The translations under genes and the position numbers were made by a program. A DNA stretch of 64,000 nt, from positions 186,001 to 250,000 of the forward strand of contig JAOABH010000004.1 in assembly GCA_026418455.1 (NCBI GenBank), in the 5' to 3' direction. Shown piece after piece: positions 1-8,621 of this stretch (position 1 is its first letter; each line of letters starts with the position of its first letter). The notes beneath the pieces were generated by a model. It searched no databases, was not told the DNA's origin, and worked only from the letters and a program-made list of their open reading frames with translations. The DNA comes from Hydrogenothermaceae bacterium. Its GTDB lineage: Bacteria; Aquificota; Aquificia; Aquificales; Hydrogenothermaceae.

Positions 1-51
1 AACTCATCTACAAACCCTCATAGGTTTTAATTTATCAAAAATTTTACCATA

Positions 52-969
52 TCAGCTGTAGCTTTCGTTTCTCTTTTTTGATATTAGCCAGTAAACTATT
101 CCAAGTATTAGAATAACAACACCAAAACTTAATATCTCCAGAGCTTTTTTTTCATCAGCAGGAGAGAGAGAAGCTATAAGTAGTTTCCTTATCATGGCTG
201 CAAGGGCTATGCCTATGAATGCGTAAAGGGCAAATCCGCCTCCTCTAAAATGTTTTATCTCTTCATTCATAAGCTCTCCTACAGCCCAAAGAATCAGTAG
301 GCTACCTAAGGTTGCTACTATGGCTTCTTCAAAAGGTACTATATTGAAAAGTAGTTTATAAATATCATAGAAGAAAAGACCCACAACAAAAATTGCAACA
401 ATCACTAAAGCAGACAGTATAGATAGATCTATAAAATCTGCAAACTTCCTAGCAAAGCTGAATAATTTTTTTTCTAACGGAGACATAACAGCATATTTTG
501 AAAGCTCCTCTTCTCTATAAGCCATTGTAAGCATATCCAAATTCATATCAAGTAGTTTCCCTACGGAAGCTACATACATATTTCTCTCTTTTCTGTCCTC
601 TATTTCCATATCTATTTTTTCAATGATAAATCTTCTAACGAAGTTAAAGCTGGCGTTTACATAGTGAGTAGGGAGTCCTATATTGACATGAACCTGACCA
701 ATCCTATTTAGCTTTAGAAAATACTCAATTCCATAGCTTCCACTAAATAAGTCTAAAAACCATCCTTTTACTTTTTCTCTATGTCTTTTTATTATCTCTT
801 CATTTTTTAAATATCTTTGGGCTTCTGGAAATTTAAATATAAATTTGTAAAATCTATCTATAAATTCTGTTTGGTATTTTTCCATAATTGGTTTTAATTT
901 AACTATTCTATCAATGTCAGATTCATCAAACTCATAATCTTTTTTCAGTTGTTCAATGTTTTCTATCAT
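52..969 (-). CDS. Protoglobin-PsiE membrane protein (globin-coupled)
   Basis: The protein has 305 residues. Residues ~1-150 look like a protoglobin/globin-coupled sensor domain. The segment IGQVHVNIGLP puts a candidate proximal haem ligand at H94, and W70 follows a helix typical of these sensors. Residues ~165-300 form a hydrophobic region with about four membrane helices (approx. 183-201, 215-232, 246-262, 279-297) resembling the PsiE (phosphate-starvation-inducible E) family. The expected role is sensing of O2, NO or redox state by haem, coupled to a membrane output of unknown function. It reads away from the small ORF at 1027, and the spacer holds an inverted repeat. The ATG at 969 follows an AGAGG ribosome site. 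Haem binding is inferred, not shown. Confidence 0.7.
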   Translation of the reverse strand: MIENIEQLKKDYEFDESDIDRIVKLKPIMEKYQTEFIDRFYKFIFKFPEAQRYLKNEEIIKRHREKVKGWFLDLFSGSYGIEYFLKLNRIGQVHVNIGLPTHYVNASFNFVRRFIIEKIDMEIEDRKERNMYVASVGKLLDMNLDMLTMAYREEELSKYAVMSPLEKKLFSFARKFADFIDLSILSALVIVAIFVVGLFFYDIYKLLFNIVPFEEAIVATLGSLLILWAVGELMNEEIKHFRGGGFALYAFIGIALAAMIRKLLIASLSPADEKKALEILSFGVVILILGIVYWLISKKRNESYS

Positions 970-982
970 TGAATATATCCTC

Positions 983-1003
983 TTGTATATATAAATTATA
1001 CAA
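983..1003. promoter_or_regulatory. Perfect inverted repeat in divergent spacer
   Basis: TTGTATA, a 7-base spacer, then TATACAA form a perfect inverted repeat between the protoglobin-PsiE gene (minus) and the zinc-ribbon ORF (plus). The arms also resemble outward-facing -35 hexamers (TTGTAT), with TAAATA 16 bases downstream on the plus strand. It could be an operator, overlapping promoters, or chance in AT-rich DNA. Confidence 0.35.
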
Positions 1004-1026
1004 ATAAATATACATTGGAAAGTTTA

Positions 1027-1137
1027 ATGTGTAAAGAATATAAATTTAAAGAGATTGAATGTCTTAAATGTAGCAGTAAAAGAGATCTAAAAGAAGACCC
1101 TAACATAGAAGGGATATATTTTTGTGAGGAATGTTGA
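1027..1137 (+). CDS. Zinc-ribbon microprotein (36 aa), hypothetical
   Basis: A short ORF of 36 codons begins with ATG, preceded by GGAAAG about 4 bases upstream. It encodes two Cys pairs, C-L-K-C near residue 12 and C-E-E-C at the C-terminus, separated by about 17 residues, which is the pattern of a small treble-clef or rubredoxin-like zinc ribbon. The frame stays open for 13 more codons after the TGA at 1135-1137 (rich in Glu and Arg) and ends with TAA at 1177-1179. The product could therefore be longer if the TGA is read through or is an error. No family was recognised; the regular Cys spacing is the main support. Confidence 0.4.
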   Translation: MCKEYKFKEIECLKCSSKRDLKEDPNIEGIYFCEEC

Positions 1138-1185
1138 GAAGAAAGAGAAAGAACGGAGATTAATGAAAAGTTGGGATAAGATTAT

Positions 1186-1209
1186 AGCTTACCCGACGAC
1201 GGGTAAGCT
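1186..1209 (-). terminator. Hairpin terminator after sco gene
   Basis: AGCTTACCCG and CGGGTAAGCT form a perfect 10-bp stem with a 4-base loop, 11 bases past the stop of the minus-strand sco gene. On the minus strand it is followed by ATAATCTTATCC, which is only weakly T-rich, so termination may be inefficient. It also lies just after the extended frame of the zinc-ribbon ORF and could serve both strands. Confidence 0.55.
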
Positions 1210-1220
1210 CTGGAGAGTAC

Positions 1221-1823
1221 CTACTTCTTTATAAGTTCTTCTACATCTTCTACAATTTTTTCAACTGGTAGATATATACCAAGCCACTCTTCAATCTGTT
1301 TTCCATCTTTATCTATTATTATAGTTCTAACCGGTGTATGAGTTATCATTTTATGTTTCATTTTATGGCCTCCATGATCCATTTCCATTATCTTCTCTTT
1401 AACTTCTATTCCGTAAGCATCCCAGACTTTCTTTAAATCTTTTGGATTACCTGTTAAAAATGCAAAATCATCAAGGTTTCTTGTGGTTTTATACTCTTTT
1501 AAAACTTCGGGACTGTCTTTTGGATCCACTGTTATAAAAACTATCTGGTATTTACCTTTATAACCCTTTTCATTTAGTTTTTCACTAACTTGTTTTAATG
1601 CTGCAGTTAGAGTAGGACATACATGCATACAGTTTGTAAATCCAAAGTAAAGTATGACCACCTTTCCTTTAAAGTCCCCTAACTTTGTAGGTTTTCCTTC
1701 TTCATTTACTAAGTTTTCAACTTCTACCACCGGTTTTGGAAATCCCTTTGTACTTCCCTGTAATGCAAAGGAACCTGAGAAGATAAAAAACGGCAAGATC
1801 AACATTAAAACTATCCTTTTCAT
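1221..1823 (-). CDS. Sco1/SenC family copper chaperone
   Basis: This 200-residue protein has an N-terminal signal or membrane anchor (residues ~1-21) and a thioredoxin-fold domain. The diagnostic CxxxCP motif is present (C65, C69), as is the distal copper ligand His in T-H-T (H162). Sco proteins deliver copper to the CuA site of cytochrome c oxidase or act as thiol-disulfide reductases facing the periplasm. An unusual His/Met-rich stretch (residues ~146-159, with H150, H153 and H157) precedes the distal His and could bind extra copper. The gene is alone on its strand, followed by a hairpin; no oxidase genes are adjacent. Confidence 0.9.
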   Translation of the reverse strand: MKRIVLMLILPFFIFSGSFALQGSTKGFPKPVVEVENLVNEEGKPTKLGDFKGKVVILYFGFTNCMHVCPTLTAALKQVSEKLNEKGYKGKYQIVFITVDPKDSPEVLKEYKTTRNLDDFAFLTGNPKDLKKVWDAYGIEVKEKIMEMDHGGHKMKHKMITHTPVRTIIIDKDGKQIEEWLGIYLPVEKIVEDVEELIKK

Positions 1824-1958
1824 CTTTTTACCTCCAATATTGGTTTATATCAATTTTAGTTTAAAGTAATGTTAAAATCAAGTAAAAATTTAACATAGAA
1901 AAACTGTCCTGTTTTGAAGTGTTAAAATATATTAAGTGAATTTTTGAAGAGGTAAAAG

Positions 1959-3746
1959 ATGGAAGATAGATTAAGTAAAATCAGGAACTTTTCTATAATA
2001 GCCCATGTTGACCATGGAAAATCTACTTTGGCAGATAGGTTGATAGAGTTTACTGGAGCCCTTGAAAAGAGAGAGATGAAAGACCAACTTCTTGACACTC
2101 TTGATATAGAAAGAGAAAGGGGAATAACTATAAAACTTCAAGCTGTGAGATTGAAATATAAGGACTACACTCTCCATCTTATAGATACACCGGGACACGT
2201 AGATTTTGGATATGAAGTTTCAAGATCCTTGGCTGCCTGCGAAGGTGCTTTACTACTTATAGATGCTACACAAGGTATTGAAGCTCAAACTATAGCAACA
2301 TTCTGGCAAGCTCTAAACCTTAACCTTGAAATTATACCTGTAATAAACAAGATAGATCTTCCTTCTGCAGATATTGACAGGATAAAGAGACAGATAGAGG
2401 AGGTTTTAGGACTTGACCCAGAAGGAGCTATACTGGCATCTGGAAAAGCTGGAATAGGAATAGAGGATATTCTTGAGGCTATAGTAAAGAGAATACCACC
2501 TCCGAAAGGAGATGAAAAAGCTCCACTGAAAGCCCTCATATTTGACTCTTACTACGACCCTTACAGAGGGGCTGTTGCTTTTGTTAGAATTGTTGACGGT
2601 GAAGTAAAAGTAGGGACAAAAATCAGACTTATGTCAACAGGAAAGGAGTTTGAAGTTACAGAAGTAGGAGCCCAAACTCCTAAAATGGAAAAATTAGAAT
2701 TTTTAAAAGCAGGAGATGTTGGTTATGTAGCAGCTGCCATAAAAGATGTAAGGGATATAAGGGTTGGAGATACAATTACAGATGCAAAGAGACCAGCAAA
2801 AGAGCCAATAGAGGGTTTTAGACCTGCAAAACCTATGGTATATGCTGGACTTTATCCTACTGGCTCTACAACCTTTGAAGACATGAGAGATGCTTTGGAA
2901 AGATACTCAATAAACGATGCAGCACTTACTTACGAAGTAGAATCTTCACCAGCTCTTGGAATGGGATTTAGATGTGGATTTTTGGGACTTTTACACCTTG
3001 AGATTGTACAGGAGAGATTAGAGAGGGAGTATAACATAGAGCTTATAACAACAGCTCCAAATGTTATATACAAAGTTATAACAACAAAGGGGGAAGAGAT
3101 AGAGATAAGAAATCCTTCTCAACTGCCAAATCCTACCCATATAGATAAAATTTTGGAGCCATACATAGAGGCAAGTATAATCACTCCAAGTGAGTATGTA
3201 GGTGCTATAATGCAACTTGTCCAGGATAAGAGAGGAATACAGAAAGGATTTGAATACTTAGACCAAAAAACAGTTTTACTTAGGTATGACATACCTCTTG
3301 GAGAAGTTCTCTTTGATTTCCATGATAAACTAAAAACTGCAACAAAAGGGTATGCTTCATTTGATTATGAGTTTATAGGTTATAGGGAAGGAGACCTTGT
3401 TAAGATGGATATCCTTATAAACGATGAGCCTGTCGATGCTCTTTCTTTTATAGTCCATAGGGATAAAGCTTACAGAGTTGGAAGAACCTTGGTTGATAAA
3501 ATGAAAGAAGTTATTCCAAGACAGCTTTTCGAAGTGAAGATACAGGCTACCATAGGCTCAAAGGTTATAGCATCTGCAAGAGTTGCACCTCTCAGAAGGG
3601 ATGTACTGGCAAAATGTTATGGTGGAGATATTACAAGGAAAAAGAAACTTTTAGAGAAACAAAAGGAAGGTAAAAAGAGAATGAAACAGTTTGGTAAAGT
3701 GGAACTTCCTCAAGAGGCATTTTTAAGTATACTTAAGGCTGATTAA
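1959..3746 (+). CDS. lepA: Elongation factor 4 (LepA) GTPase
   Basis: This is a full-length 595-residue LepA/EF4, a ribosome-binding GTPase related to EF-G that acts on stalled or mistranslocated ribosomes. Visible G motifs are AHVDHGKST (G1, near residue 15), DTPGH (G3) and NKID (G4). The C-terminus is the LepA-specific domain, basic at the end ([16 protein letters not shown] region) and closing with the conserved QEAFLSIL-type segment. The ATG at 1959 follows GAGGT. Upstream, TGTTAAAAT (around 1930) could be an extended -10 promoter. The stop is one base before birA, suggesting co-transcription. Confidence 0.97.
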   Translation: MEDRLSKIRNFSIIAHVDHGKSTLADRLIEFTGALEKREMKDQLLDTLDIERERGITIKLQAVRLKYKDYTLHLIDTPGHVDFGYEVSRSLAACEGALLLIDATQGIEAQTIATFWQALNLNLEIIPVINKIDLPSADIDRIKRQIEEVLGLDPEGAILASGKAGIGIEDILEAIVKRIPPPKGDEKAPLKALIFDSYYDPYRGAVAFVRIVDGEVKVGTKIRLMSTGKEFEVTEVGAQTPKMEKLEFLKAGDVGYVAAAIKDVRDIRVGDTITDAKRPAKEPIEGFRPAKPMVYAGLYPTGSTTFEDMRDALERYSINDAALTYEVESSPALGMGFRCGFLGLLHLEIVQERLEREYNIELITTAPNVIYKVITTKGEEIEIRNPSQLPNPTHIDKILEPYIEASIITPSEYVGAIMQLVQDKRGIQKGFEYLDQKTVLLRYDIPLGEVLFDFHDKLKTATKGYASFDYEFIGYREGDLVKMDILINDEPVDALSFIVHRDKAYRVGRTLVDKMKEVIPRQLFEVKIQATIGSKVIASARVAPLRRDVLAKCYGGDITRKKKLLEKQKEGKKRMKQFGKVELPQEAFLSILKAD

Positions 3747-3747
3747 G

Positions 3748-4698
3748 ATGATAGATAGTGTTGAGTTTGTAAAGTTATTGAAAGAGAGAAAATATTCCGG
3801 AGAAGAGTTAGCAAAGATATTTGGAGTGTCAAGGTCTGCTGTTTGGAAAAGGATAAATAAACTTAAAGAAGAAGGTTATGATATTGATGTTTCAAAAGAA
3901 GGTTACCATATAATCTCTTCTCCTGATAAACTCATACTGGAAGAAGTTAAACCATTACTGAAAACAAAATTTATAGGTTATAACTACATCTATTTTGATA
4001 AGATAGACTCTACAAATGAGTATCTAAAATCTGATGACTTTCCTGATGGTACAGTAGTAGTAGCGGAAACTCAAACGGCAGGTAAAGGTAGAAAAGGCAG
4101 AAAATGGATATCTCCTTATGGTAAAGGTCTTTACTTTTCTATCCTTCTTAAATCAAGATTAGAAGTTTATTATGTCTCTAAACTCAGTTTGGTTTTTCTT
4201 TGGTCTGTGTTTGAGACTTTAAAAAAGTACACTGCCAGTTGTGATTTAAAGATAAAGTGGCCTAATGATATATATCTAAATAACAAAAAATTAGCCGGCT
4301 TTTTGATAGATACATCTATAGAAAACAACGAAGTTGTAAAAGTAGTTGTAGGAGTGGGAATAAATATTAATAATGATGTTGAAGACTTTAACGATTTAGA
4401 TATTGCAACATCTCTTAAAATTGAATGTAATAAAACTTTTGATAGAAAAAAACTTTTAGCTGATATACTTTATCAGGTAGAAGAGAGTTATTATAAATTT
4501 TTGGATACAAAATTTTTCAATGTCAAAAACGTAGAAAAAAATCTCCTCTGGCTTGGAGAAACAGTAAAGATAGTTGAAAATGGAACTGTTATACTTGAGG
4601 GAATAATAGAAGGTTTAAACGATGATGGGTCTCTCATTTTAAAAGTGAAAGATAAAATAGAGCTTATTTATGTAGGAGAGCTCTCTGTCAGAGTTTAA
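3748..4698 (+). CDS. birA: Biotin-protein ligase / biotin repressor BirA
   Basis: This 316-residue protein has an N-terminal winged-helix DNA-binding domain (residues ~1-60, HTH_11 type) followed by the biotin-protein ligase catalytic domain with the GKGRKGRKW glycine-rich biotinyl-AMP loop and KWPNDIY motif, and a C-terminal SH3-like domain. It makes biotinyl-5'-AMP and attaches biotin to a lysine of carrier proteins such as AccB, encoded at 54.9 kb. The HTH suggests that it also represses biotin genes. It starts one base after the lepA stop, and its TAA overlaps the stop codon of convergent trpE. Confidence 0.95.
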   Translation: MIDSVEFVKLLKERKYSGEELAKIFGVSRSAVWKRINKLKEEGYDIDVSKEGYHIISSPDKLILEEVKPLLKTKFIGYNYIYFDKIDSTNEYLKSDDFPDGTVVVAETQTAGKGRKGRKWISPYGKGLYFSILLKSRLEVYYVSKLSLVFLWSVFETLKKYTASCDLKIKWPNDIYLNNKKLAGFLIDTSIENNEVVKVVVGVGININNDVEDFNDLDIATSLKIECNKTFDRKKLLADILYQVEESYYKFLDTKFFNVKNVEKNLLWLGETVKIVENGTVILEGIIEGLNDDGSLILKVKDKIELIYVGELSVRV

Positions 4699-6170
4699 CC
4701 TTCTGCCATCTCTATGGCTTTCATCATAGCTTTTGCTTTATTGACAGTCTCTTCGTACTCTTTTTCAGGTACAGAGTCTGCTACTATACCAGCTCCAGCT
4801 TGGACATAAACTGTGTTGTTTACTATAACGGCTGTCCTTATTGCTATTGCTGTATCTAAATTACCATCAAAACTTATATAACCAACTGCTCCGGCATATA
4901 TATTCCTCTTTTCTGGCTCAAGTTCTGAAATTATCTGCATAGCTCTGACCTTTGGAGCACCACTTACTGTCCCAACAGGAAATACAGATTTTAAAACATC
5001 TATTGGGTGAAGTCCTTCTTTTAACTCTCCCGATACATCAGAAACTATATGCATAACGTGTGAGTAGTTTTCAACATACATAAATCTATCAACCTTTACA
5101 GTTCCGGCTTTTGCTACCTTTCCAACATCATTTCTGGCAAGGTCAACAAGCATCAGATGTTCCGCTTTCTCTTTTGTATCTTGAAGTAAATCCTCTTTCA
5201 ACTTCCTGTCTTCTTCCTCTGTTTTGCCTCTTGGTCTTGTTCCGGCTATTGGTTTTGTTAATATTTTGCCATCTTTAACCGTCACAAGTATCTCAGGTGA
5301 AGAGCCTACAACCTTTATATCCTTAAAATCAAGGTAAAAAAGATAAGGAGATGGATTTATGTATCTTATAGTTCTATAGACATTTAGAGCTTCTGTACTT
5401 AGTTTTTTGTAAAACCTCTGAGATAAAACAACCTGTATTATATCTCCTTCTTCTATGTACTTTTTTGATTTCAAAACTGCTTTGATAAACTCATCTTTTG
5501 TAAAATTTGATTTCCATTCGGAAGGTTCTCTTGATATATCTTTTAGCGGAATTCTATCAATCTTTATCTCTCTATTCAACTTCTCTTCAATCTGTTCTAT
5601 TTTTTTAACAGCAGAGTAAAAAGCTTCTTCCGGATTATTCTCTATAAATGCTGAAACTATAATCTTTATACTGTTTTTTAAATTGTCAAAAGCCACTATC
5701 TCATCACTTAAAAAAAAGTATATATCTGGAATTCCAAGATTATCTGGATTTTTATCTCCAACAGGTTCATAAAAATTTACAACATCATAACCTATATAGC
5801 CTACATATCCTCCCCAGAAAGGTGGTAAATTGCTGTCCTTAAACGGCTTTATACCTGCTAAAAGATTTTTCAACTCTCCTATGGGGTCTTTTGTTGTTTT
5901 ATAATTAATCTTCCCTTTATTGTAAACTTCAAAGTATTCACCTTTTGTTCGGATATAGAAATTTTCTGAAGAGCCTATAAATGAGTATCTTCCTTTTTGG
6001 TCTGCCTTCTCAACACTCTCTAATATAAAGTTAAATCTGTCAGGTTGAGCTATCTTCAAAAATACAGATAAAGGTGTATCTATATCAAGGAGTATCTCTT
6101 TATATATGGGAATAACGTTATAATCTTTTGAAAGCTCCTTAAACTGCTGAATGTCTAAGTTTAAACTCAT
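4695..6170 (-). CDS. trpE: Anthranilate synthase component I
   Basis: The product has 491 residues. It converts chorismate plus ammonia (delivered by the TrpG subunit) to anthranilate, the first committed step of tryptophan synthesis. The N-terminal domain carries the LLESVE-like segment ([19 protein letters not shown]) linked to tryptophan feedback binding. The C-terminal chorismate-binding domain shows IAGTRPRG, the VDLARND motif and [14 protein letters not shown] near residues 390-410. It overlaps surE by 4 bases (ATGA), so the two are translationally coupled. No trpG is visible in this window. Confidence 0.95.
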   Translation of the reverse strand: MSLNLDIQQFKELSKDYNVIPIYKEILLDIDTPLSVFLKIAQPDRFNFILESVEKADQKGRYSFIGSSENFYIRTKGEYFEVYNKGKINYKTTKDPIGELKNLLAGIKPFKDSNLPPFWGGYVGYIGYDVVNFYEPVGDKNPDNLGIPDIYFFLSDEIVAFDNLKNSIKIIVSAFIENNPEEAFYSAVKKIEQIEEKLNREIKIDRIPLKDISREPSEWKSNFTKDEFIKAVLKSKKYIEEGDIIQVVLSQRFYKKLSTEALNVYRTIRYINPSPYLFYLDFKDIKVVGSSPEILVTVKDGKILTKPIAGTRPRGKTEEEDRKLKEDLLQDTKEKAEHLMLVDLARNDVGKVAKAGTVKVDRFMYVENYSHVMHIVSDVSGELKEGLHPIDVLKSVFPVGTVSGAPKVRAMQIISELEPEKRNIYAGAVGYISFDGNLDTAIAIRTAVIVNNTVYVQAGAGIVADSVPEKEYEETVNKAKAMMKAIEMAEG

Positions 6171-6952
6171 TTTTGTAGCTCCCTGAGTTTCCCAATAAAG
6201 TTTTCTCTATCTAAAAATTCAAGTCCTTCATAGTCTGTTAAATCTAATCTTATAGGTGTTATTGATACATACCCCTCTTTAACTGCTGTGTAGTCTGTTC
6301 CAGGTTGACACTCCTCTGTAAGCTCTTCTTCTCCACCTATCCAGTAGTACTCTTCTTTTGAAGGTGAGAGATACTTCACTATCTCTTCTTTGTAGGCACT
6401 TCTACCTTGTTTTGTAAGGAGATATCCTTTTATACTTTCTTTCGGAATGATTGGAATATTTACATTTAAAAAAGTTCCCTTTGGTAAACTGTAAAGCTCA
6501 ACAGCTTTTATTATAGGTATAGAAATTTCTGCTACAGTTTTAAAGTCTGGATTTTTTGATGAAGATACAGATAGAGCAATGGAAGGTATTCCGAAGAGAC
6601 AGCCTTCTCTTGCTGCTCCTACTGTTCCGGAATAGAAAACATCATTTCCTATATTAGGTCCTGTGTTAATTCCGGACACTAATATATCCGGCTTTTTACC
6701 TTCAAGTACTATATTTATTCCAAGGTGAACACAATCTGCCGGTGTCCCATCAACTATGTAATAAAAATCTTCTGAAAGTTTCTGAATTTTTAATGGTCTT
6801 GTAAATGTTAAAGAATGGCTTGTTCCGGACATATTTCTATCCGGAGTTATAGTTATAACTTTAAAACCTTCTTCTATCAACTTTTCTCTTATAGCATGAA
6901 TACCAGGTGATTGATATCCATCATCGTTTGTCAGTAATATTGTAGGTTTCAT
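6167..6952 (-). CDS. surE: 5'/3'-nucleotidase SurE
   Basis: This 261-residue protein is the survival protein SurE, a metal-dependent nucleoside monophosphate phosphatase. The N-terminal LTNDDGY motif holds the two Asp metal ligands, and the later SGTSHS and [10 protein letters not shown] motifs complete the active site. The start ATG follows GGAGAAG. The gene begins only 22 bases after the end of tRNA-Pro and overlaps trpE at its own 3' end, so it sits in a dense minus-strand operon. Confidence 0.95.
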   Translation of the reverse strand: MKPTILLTNDDGYQSPGIHAIREKLIEEGFKVITITPDRNMSGTSHSLTFTRPLKIQKLSEDFYYIVDGTPADCVHLGINIVLEGKKPDILVSGINTGPNIGNDVFYSGTVGAAREGCLFGIPSIALSVSSSKNPDFKTVAEISIPIIKAVELYSLPKGTFLNVNIPIIPKESIKGYLLTKQGRSAYKEEIVKYLSPSKEEYYWIGGEEELTEECQPGTDYTAVKEGYVSITPIRLDLTDYEGLEFLDRENFIGKLRELQK

Positions 6953-6974
6953 AACTTCTCCTTATATATTCAAG

Positions 6975-7047
6975 TCGGAGCGACCCGATTCGAACGGGCG
7001 ACCTCTGGCCCCCCATGCCAGTGCGCTACCACCTGCGCCACGCTCCG
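6975..7047 (-). tRNA. tRNA-Pro (anticodon GGG)
   Basis: The minus strand folds as a 73-nt cloverleaf. It has a 7-bp acceptor stem CGGAGCG/CGCTCCG with C1-G72 and A73 (typical of tRNA-Pro), D stem GCGC/GCGC with a GG-containing loop, anticodon stem CTGGC/GCCAG with loop ATGGGGG, and T arm GCCCG-TTCGAAT-CGGGT. The anticodon GGG lies at 7012-7014, followed by G37 as expected for proline. The 3' CCA is not encoded. It begins 5 bases after the stop of the HU-like gene and ends 22 bases before surE, so it is probably cut from a polycistronic transcript. Confidence 0.95.
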
Positions 7048-7052
7048 TTAAA

Positions 7053-7349
7053 TTACTTACCATTTATTTTCTTCTTAAGGATTTTACCGACTTTAAAAGA
7101 TATACCGAATCTCTCCGGAATCAATTTTTCCTCTTTTGTTTTAGGGTTTCTCCCAACTTTCGGTTTTCTCTTCTTAACTATAAAACTTCCAAATCCGGAA
7201 ATCATCACTTTTTTACCTTCATAAAGGTCATTACTGAGATAGTTGCTCATTATCTCAAAAGTCTCATCAACGATATTAGCTATATCTTTCTTATCAAGTT
7301 TTACATCTGAATTTTTAGCTATCCAATTAACTATGTCTGCTCTCTTCAT
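7053..7349 (-). CDS. HU/IHF-family DNA-binding protein
   Basis: The protein has 98 residues, the usual length for HU/IHF subunits. It shows the family layout: N-terminal helices (residues 1-45), the GFGSF beta-turn and a beta arm with GRNPKT and the following E-K-L-I-P. The proline in the arm intercalates DNA. The long N-terminal region and basic K-R-K-P-K-V arm fit either IHF alpha-like or HU. It shapes the nucleoid and assists recombination or transcription. The ATG lies inside the 3' end of the 55-aa ORF upstream and tRNA-Pro follows directly, so expression is tied to both. Confidence 0.88.
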   Translation of the reverse strand: MKRADIVNWIAKNSDVKLDKKDIANIVDETFEIMSNYLSNDLYEGKKVMISGFGSFIVKKRKPKVGRNPKTKEEKLIPERFGISFKVGKILKKKINGK

Positions 7350-7494
7350 CCTTTACCTCTTTTTGATAATATTTTTTATCTCTTTCATCTGCTACAGTAT
7401 TATTCTTACTCCAGTAAACCATAAATCCTACTATGGCTAAAGCTGCAATTCCAAATATTGCTACTGTAAGGATAAGCTCAAAGGTTTCATTCAT
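7327..7494 (-). CDS. Small single-pass membrane protein (55 aa), hypothetical
   Basis: The ATG at 7494 overlaps the TGA of the gamma-carbonic-anhydrase-like gene (ATGA coupling). The ORF encodes 55 residues: a short N-terminus, one strong membrane helix (~8-27, rich in Ile, Ala, Leu and Val), a YWSK interface and a charged hydrophilic tail. It ends 23 bases inside the HU-like gene, whose ribosome site is within it. The layout resembles small accessory subunits of respiratory complexes (CcoQ/CcoS-like in size), but there is no recognisable motif, so the function is unknown. Support is the fit between two coupled genes and the clean helix. Confidence 0.65.
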   Translation of the reverse strand: MNETFELILTVAIFGIAALAIVGFMVYWSKNNTVADERDKKYYQKEVKDEESRHS

Positions 7495-8012
7495 AATCCT
7501 TCCTCTAAATAAATATTCTTATATTTTACATAATTTTCAGCTGATTTTTCCAGCCAGGATAACTCTTCTTCTGTTAATTTCCTTACAAATTTAGCTGGAA
7601 TACCTGCCCATAAGGACTGTGGTTCTATAATTTTACCAGGTGTAACCAAAGCTCCAGCACCTATTATAGACTGTTTTCCCACAACCACTCCATCCATCAC
7701 CGTAGAAGACATGCCTATAAGACAGTAATCTTCTATGGTACAGGCATGTATCATAACATTGTGCCCTACAGTTACATTACTTCCTATGATGGTAGGGTAT
7801 CTTTTATGGTCAACATGTATAATAGTCCCATCCTGTATATTTGTCCTATCTCCTATTCTTATGTAATTAACATCTCCTCTTATAATTACGTTATACCATA
7901 TACTACAACCCTCTCCTATCTCTACATCTCCTATTATAACCGCATTCTCCGCTATAAAAGCTGAAGGATGTATCTTAGGATATTTCCCTTTAAATGGTTT
8001 TATTATAGCCAT
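7491..8012 (-). CDS. Gamma-carbonic anhydrase-like hexapeptide protein
   Basis: This 173-residue left-handed beta-helix protein belongs to the YrdA/PaaY/gamma-carbonic anhydrase group. Hexapeptide repeats such as AVIIGDVEIGEG run from residue ~20 to ~130. The His ligands of the trimeric metal site are visible in IHVDHK (two His) and GHNVMIHA. Arg and Asp of the NVIIRGDVN segment also match. It may hydrate CO2 or act as an acyltransferase-like metal protein; whether it is active as carbonic anhydrase cannot be told. Its stop overlaps the ATG of the 55-aa membrane protein. Confidence 0.88.
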   Translation of the reverse strand: MAIIKPFKGKYPKIHPSAFIAENAVIIGDVEIGEGCSIWYNVIIRGDVNYIRIGDRTNIQDGTIIHVDHKRYPTIIGSNVTVGHNVMIHACTIEDYCLIGMSSTVMDGVVVGKQSIIGAGALVTPGKIIEPQSLWAGIPAKFVRKLTEEELSWLEKSAENYVKYKNIYLEEGL

Positions 8013-8031
8013 TAAAACTCCTCCACTATTC

Positions 8032-8526
8032 TTACAGACTATTAATATTTTTATCTAATGCATCTTGATAACTATATGGACATTCTTCTGGTATAGAAAA
8101 ACTATCTGGATTGTATCCATTATCATATAACCATATTTTTAGTCTTGCAACTGCTATATTCCAAGCTTTATCAATTTCGTATGGTAACTTAACTTTTAAA
8201 CTTGGATAGTTTTTAAACATAGCCTCAAGCTCTACCCTAGAATTAAATATACTCTTTCTCCAACTACTTCCAGCTGTTTCTCCTCCAGCAATCAATTTAA
8301 AATTATCAAGTTTGTATAGATGTTCTAATATTACGGCAAGATAACTTATGCAAGCTTTTAAGTCAGACCTGCCCATATCCTCAATCTCCTCAAGTAGATT
8401 ATCCCAGTCCACTAACTCATAGGCTTTTTCTTTAAGAAGTTGAAGGTTTATCTCAACCCAAAGTGGATAATCTTTATCGTAAAGTTGCTTTAACTCTTCT
8501 TTTGAGATAACTTTTGTGTCCATCAT
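8032..8526 (-). CDS. DUF29 family protein
   Basis: The product has 164 residues and the DUF29 pattern: an N-terminal segment ending DYPLWVEINLQLLK, then DWDNLLEEIEDMG, followed by a helical region LAVILEHLYKL and W-R-K-S-I. The function of this helical family is unknown; members are common in thermophiles and cyanobacteria. The gene starts with two ATGs (8526 and 8523) overlapping the TGA of the 32-aa membrane ORF upstream, indicating translational coupling within the operon. Confidence 0.85.
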   Translation of the reverse strand: MMDTKVISKEELKQLYDKDYPLWVEINLQLLKEKAYELVDWDNLLEEIEDMGRSDLKACISYLAVILEHLYKLDNFKLIAGGETAGSSWRKSIFNSRVELEAMFKNYPSLKVKLPYEIDKAWNIAVARLKIWLYDNGYNPDSFSIPEECPYSYQDALDKNINSL

Positions 8527-8621
8527 TTTCTCCTTGCCTTTTTCAAAAATTTAACCCCTATCACAAAATAGGCAAGTGTAAATACTATCATTATCAGAGC
8601 TGGGACTAAGATATCAAACAT
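8523..8621 (-). CDS. Membrane microprotein (32 aa), hypothetical
   Basis: The ATG at 8621 comes immediately after the TAG stop of queD (8624-8622), and the TGA at 8525-8523 overlaps the start of the DUF29 gene. The 32-residue product is one membrane helix (residues ~4-24, mostly Ile, Leu, Val and Phe) followed by a KFLKKARRK basic tail, suggesting an N-out, C-in orientation. The exact fit between two genes with no spare bases and the AGATTAG context argue that it is real, yet there is no homology evidence. An alternative is a leader that only couples translation of DUF29 to queD. Confidence 0.55.
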   Translation of the reverse strand: MFDILVPALIMIVFTLAYFVIGVKFLKKARRK

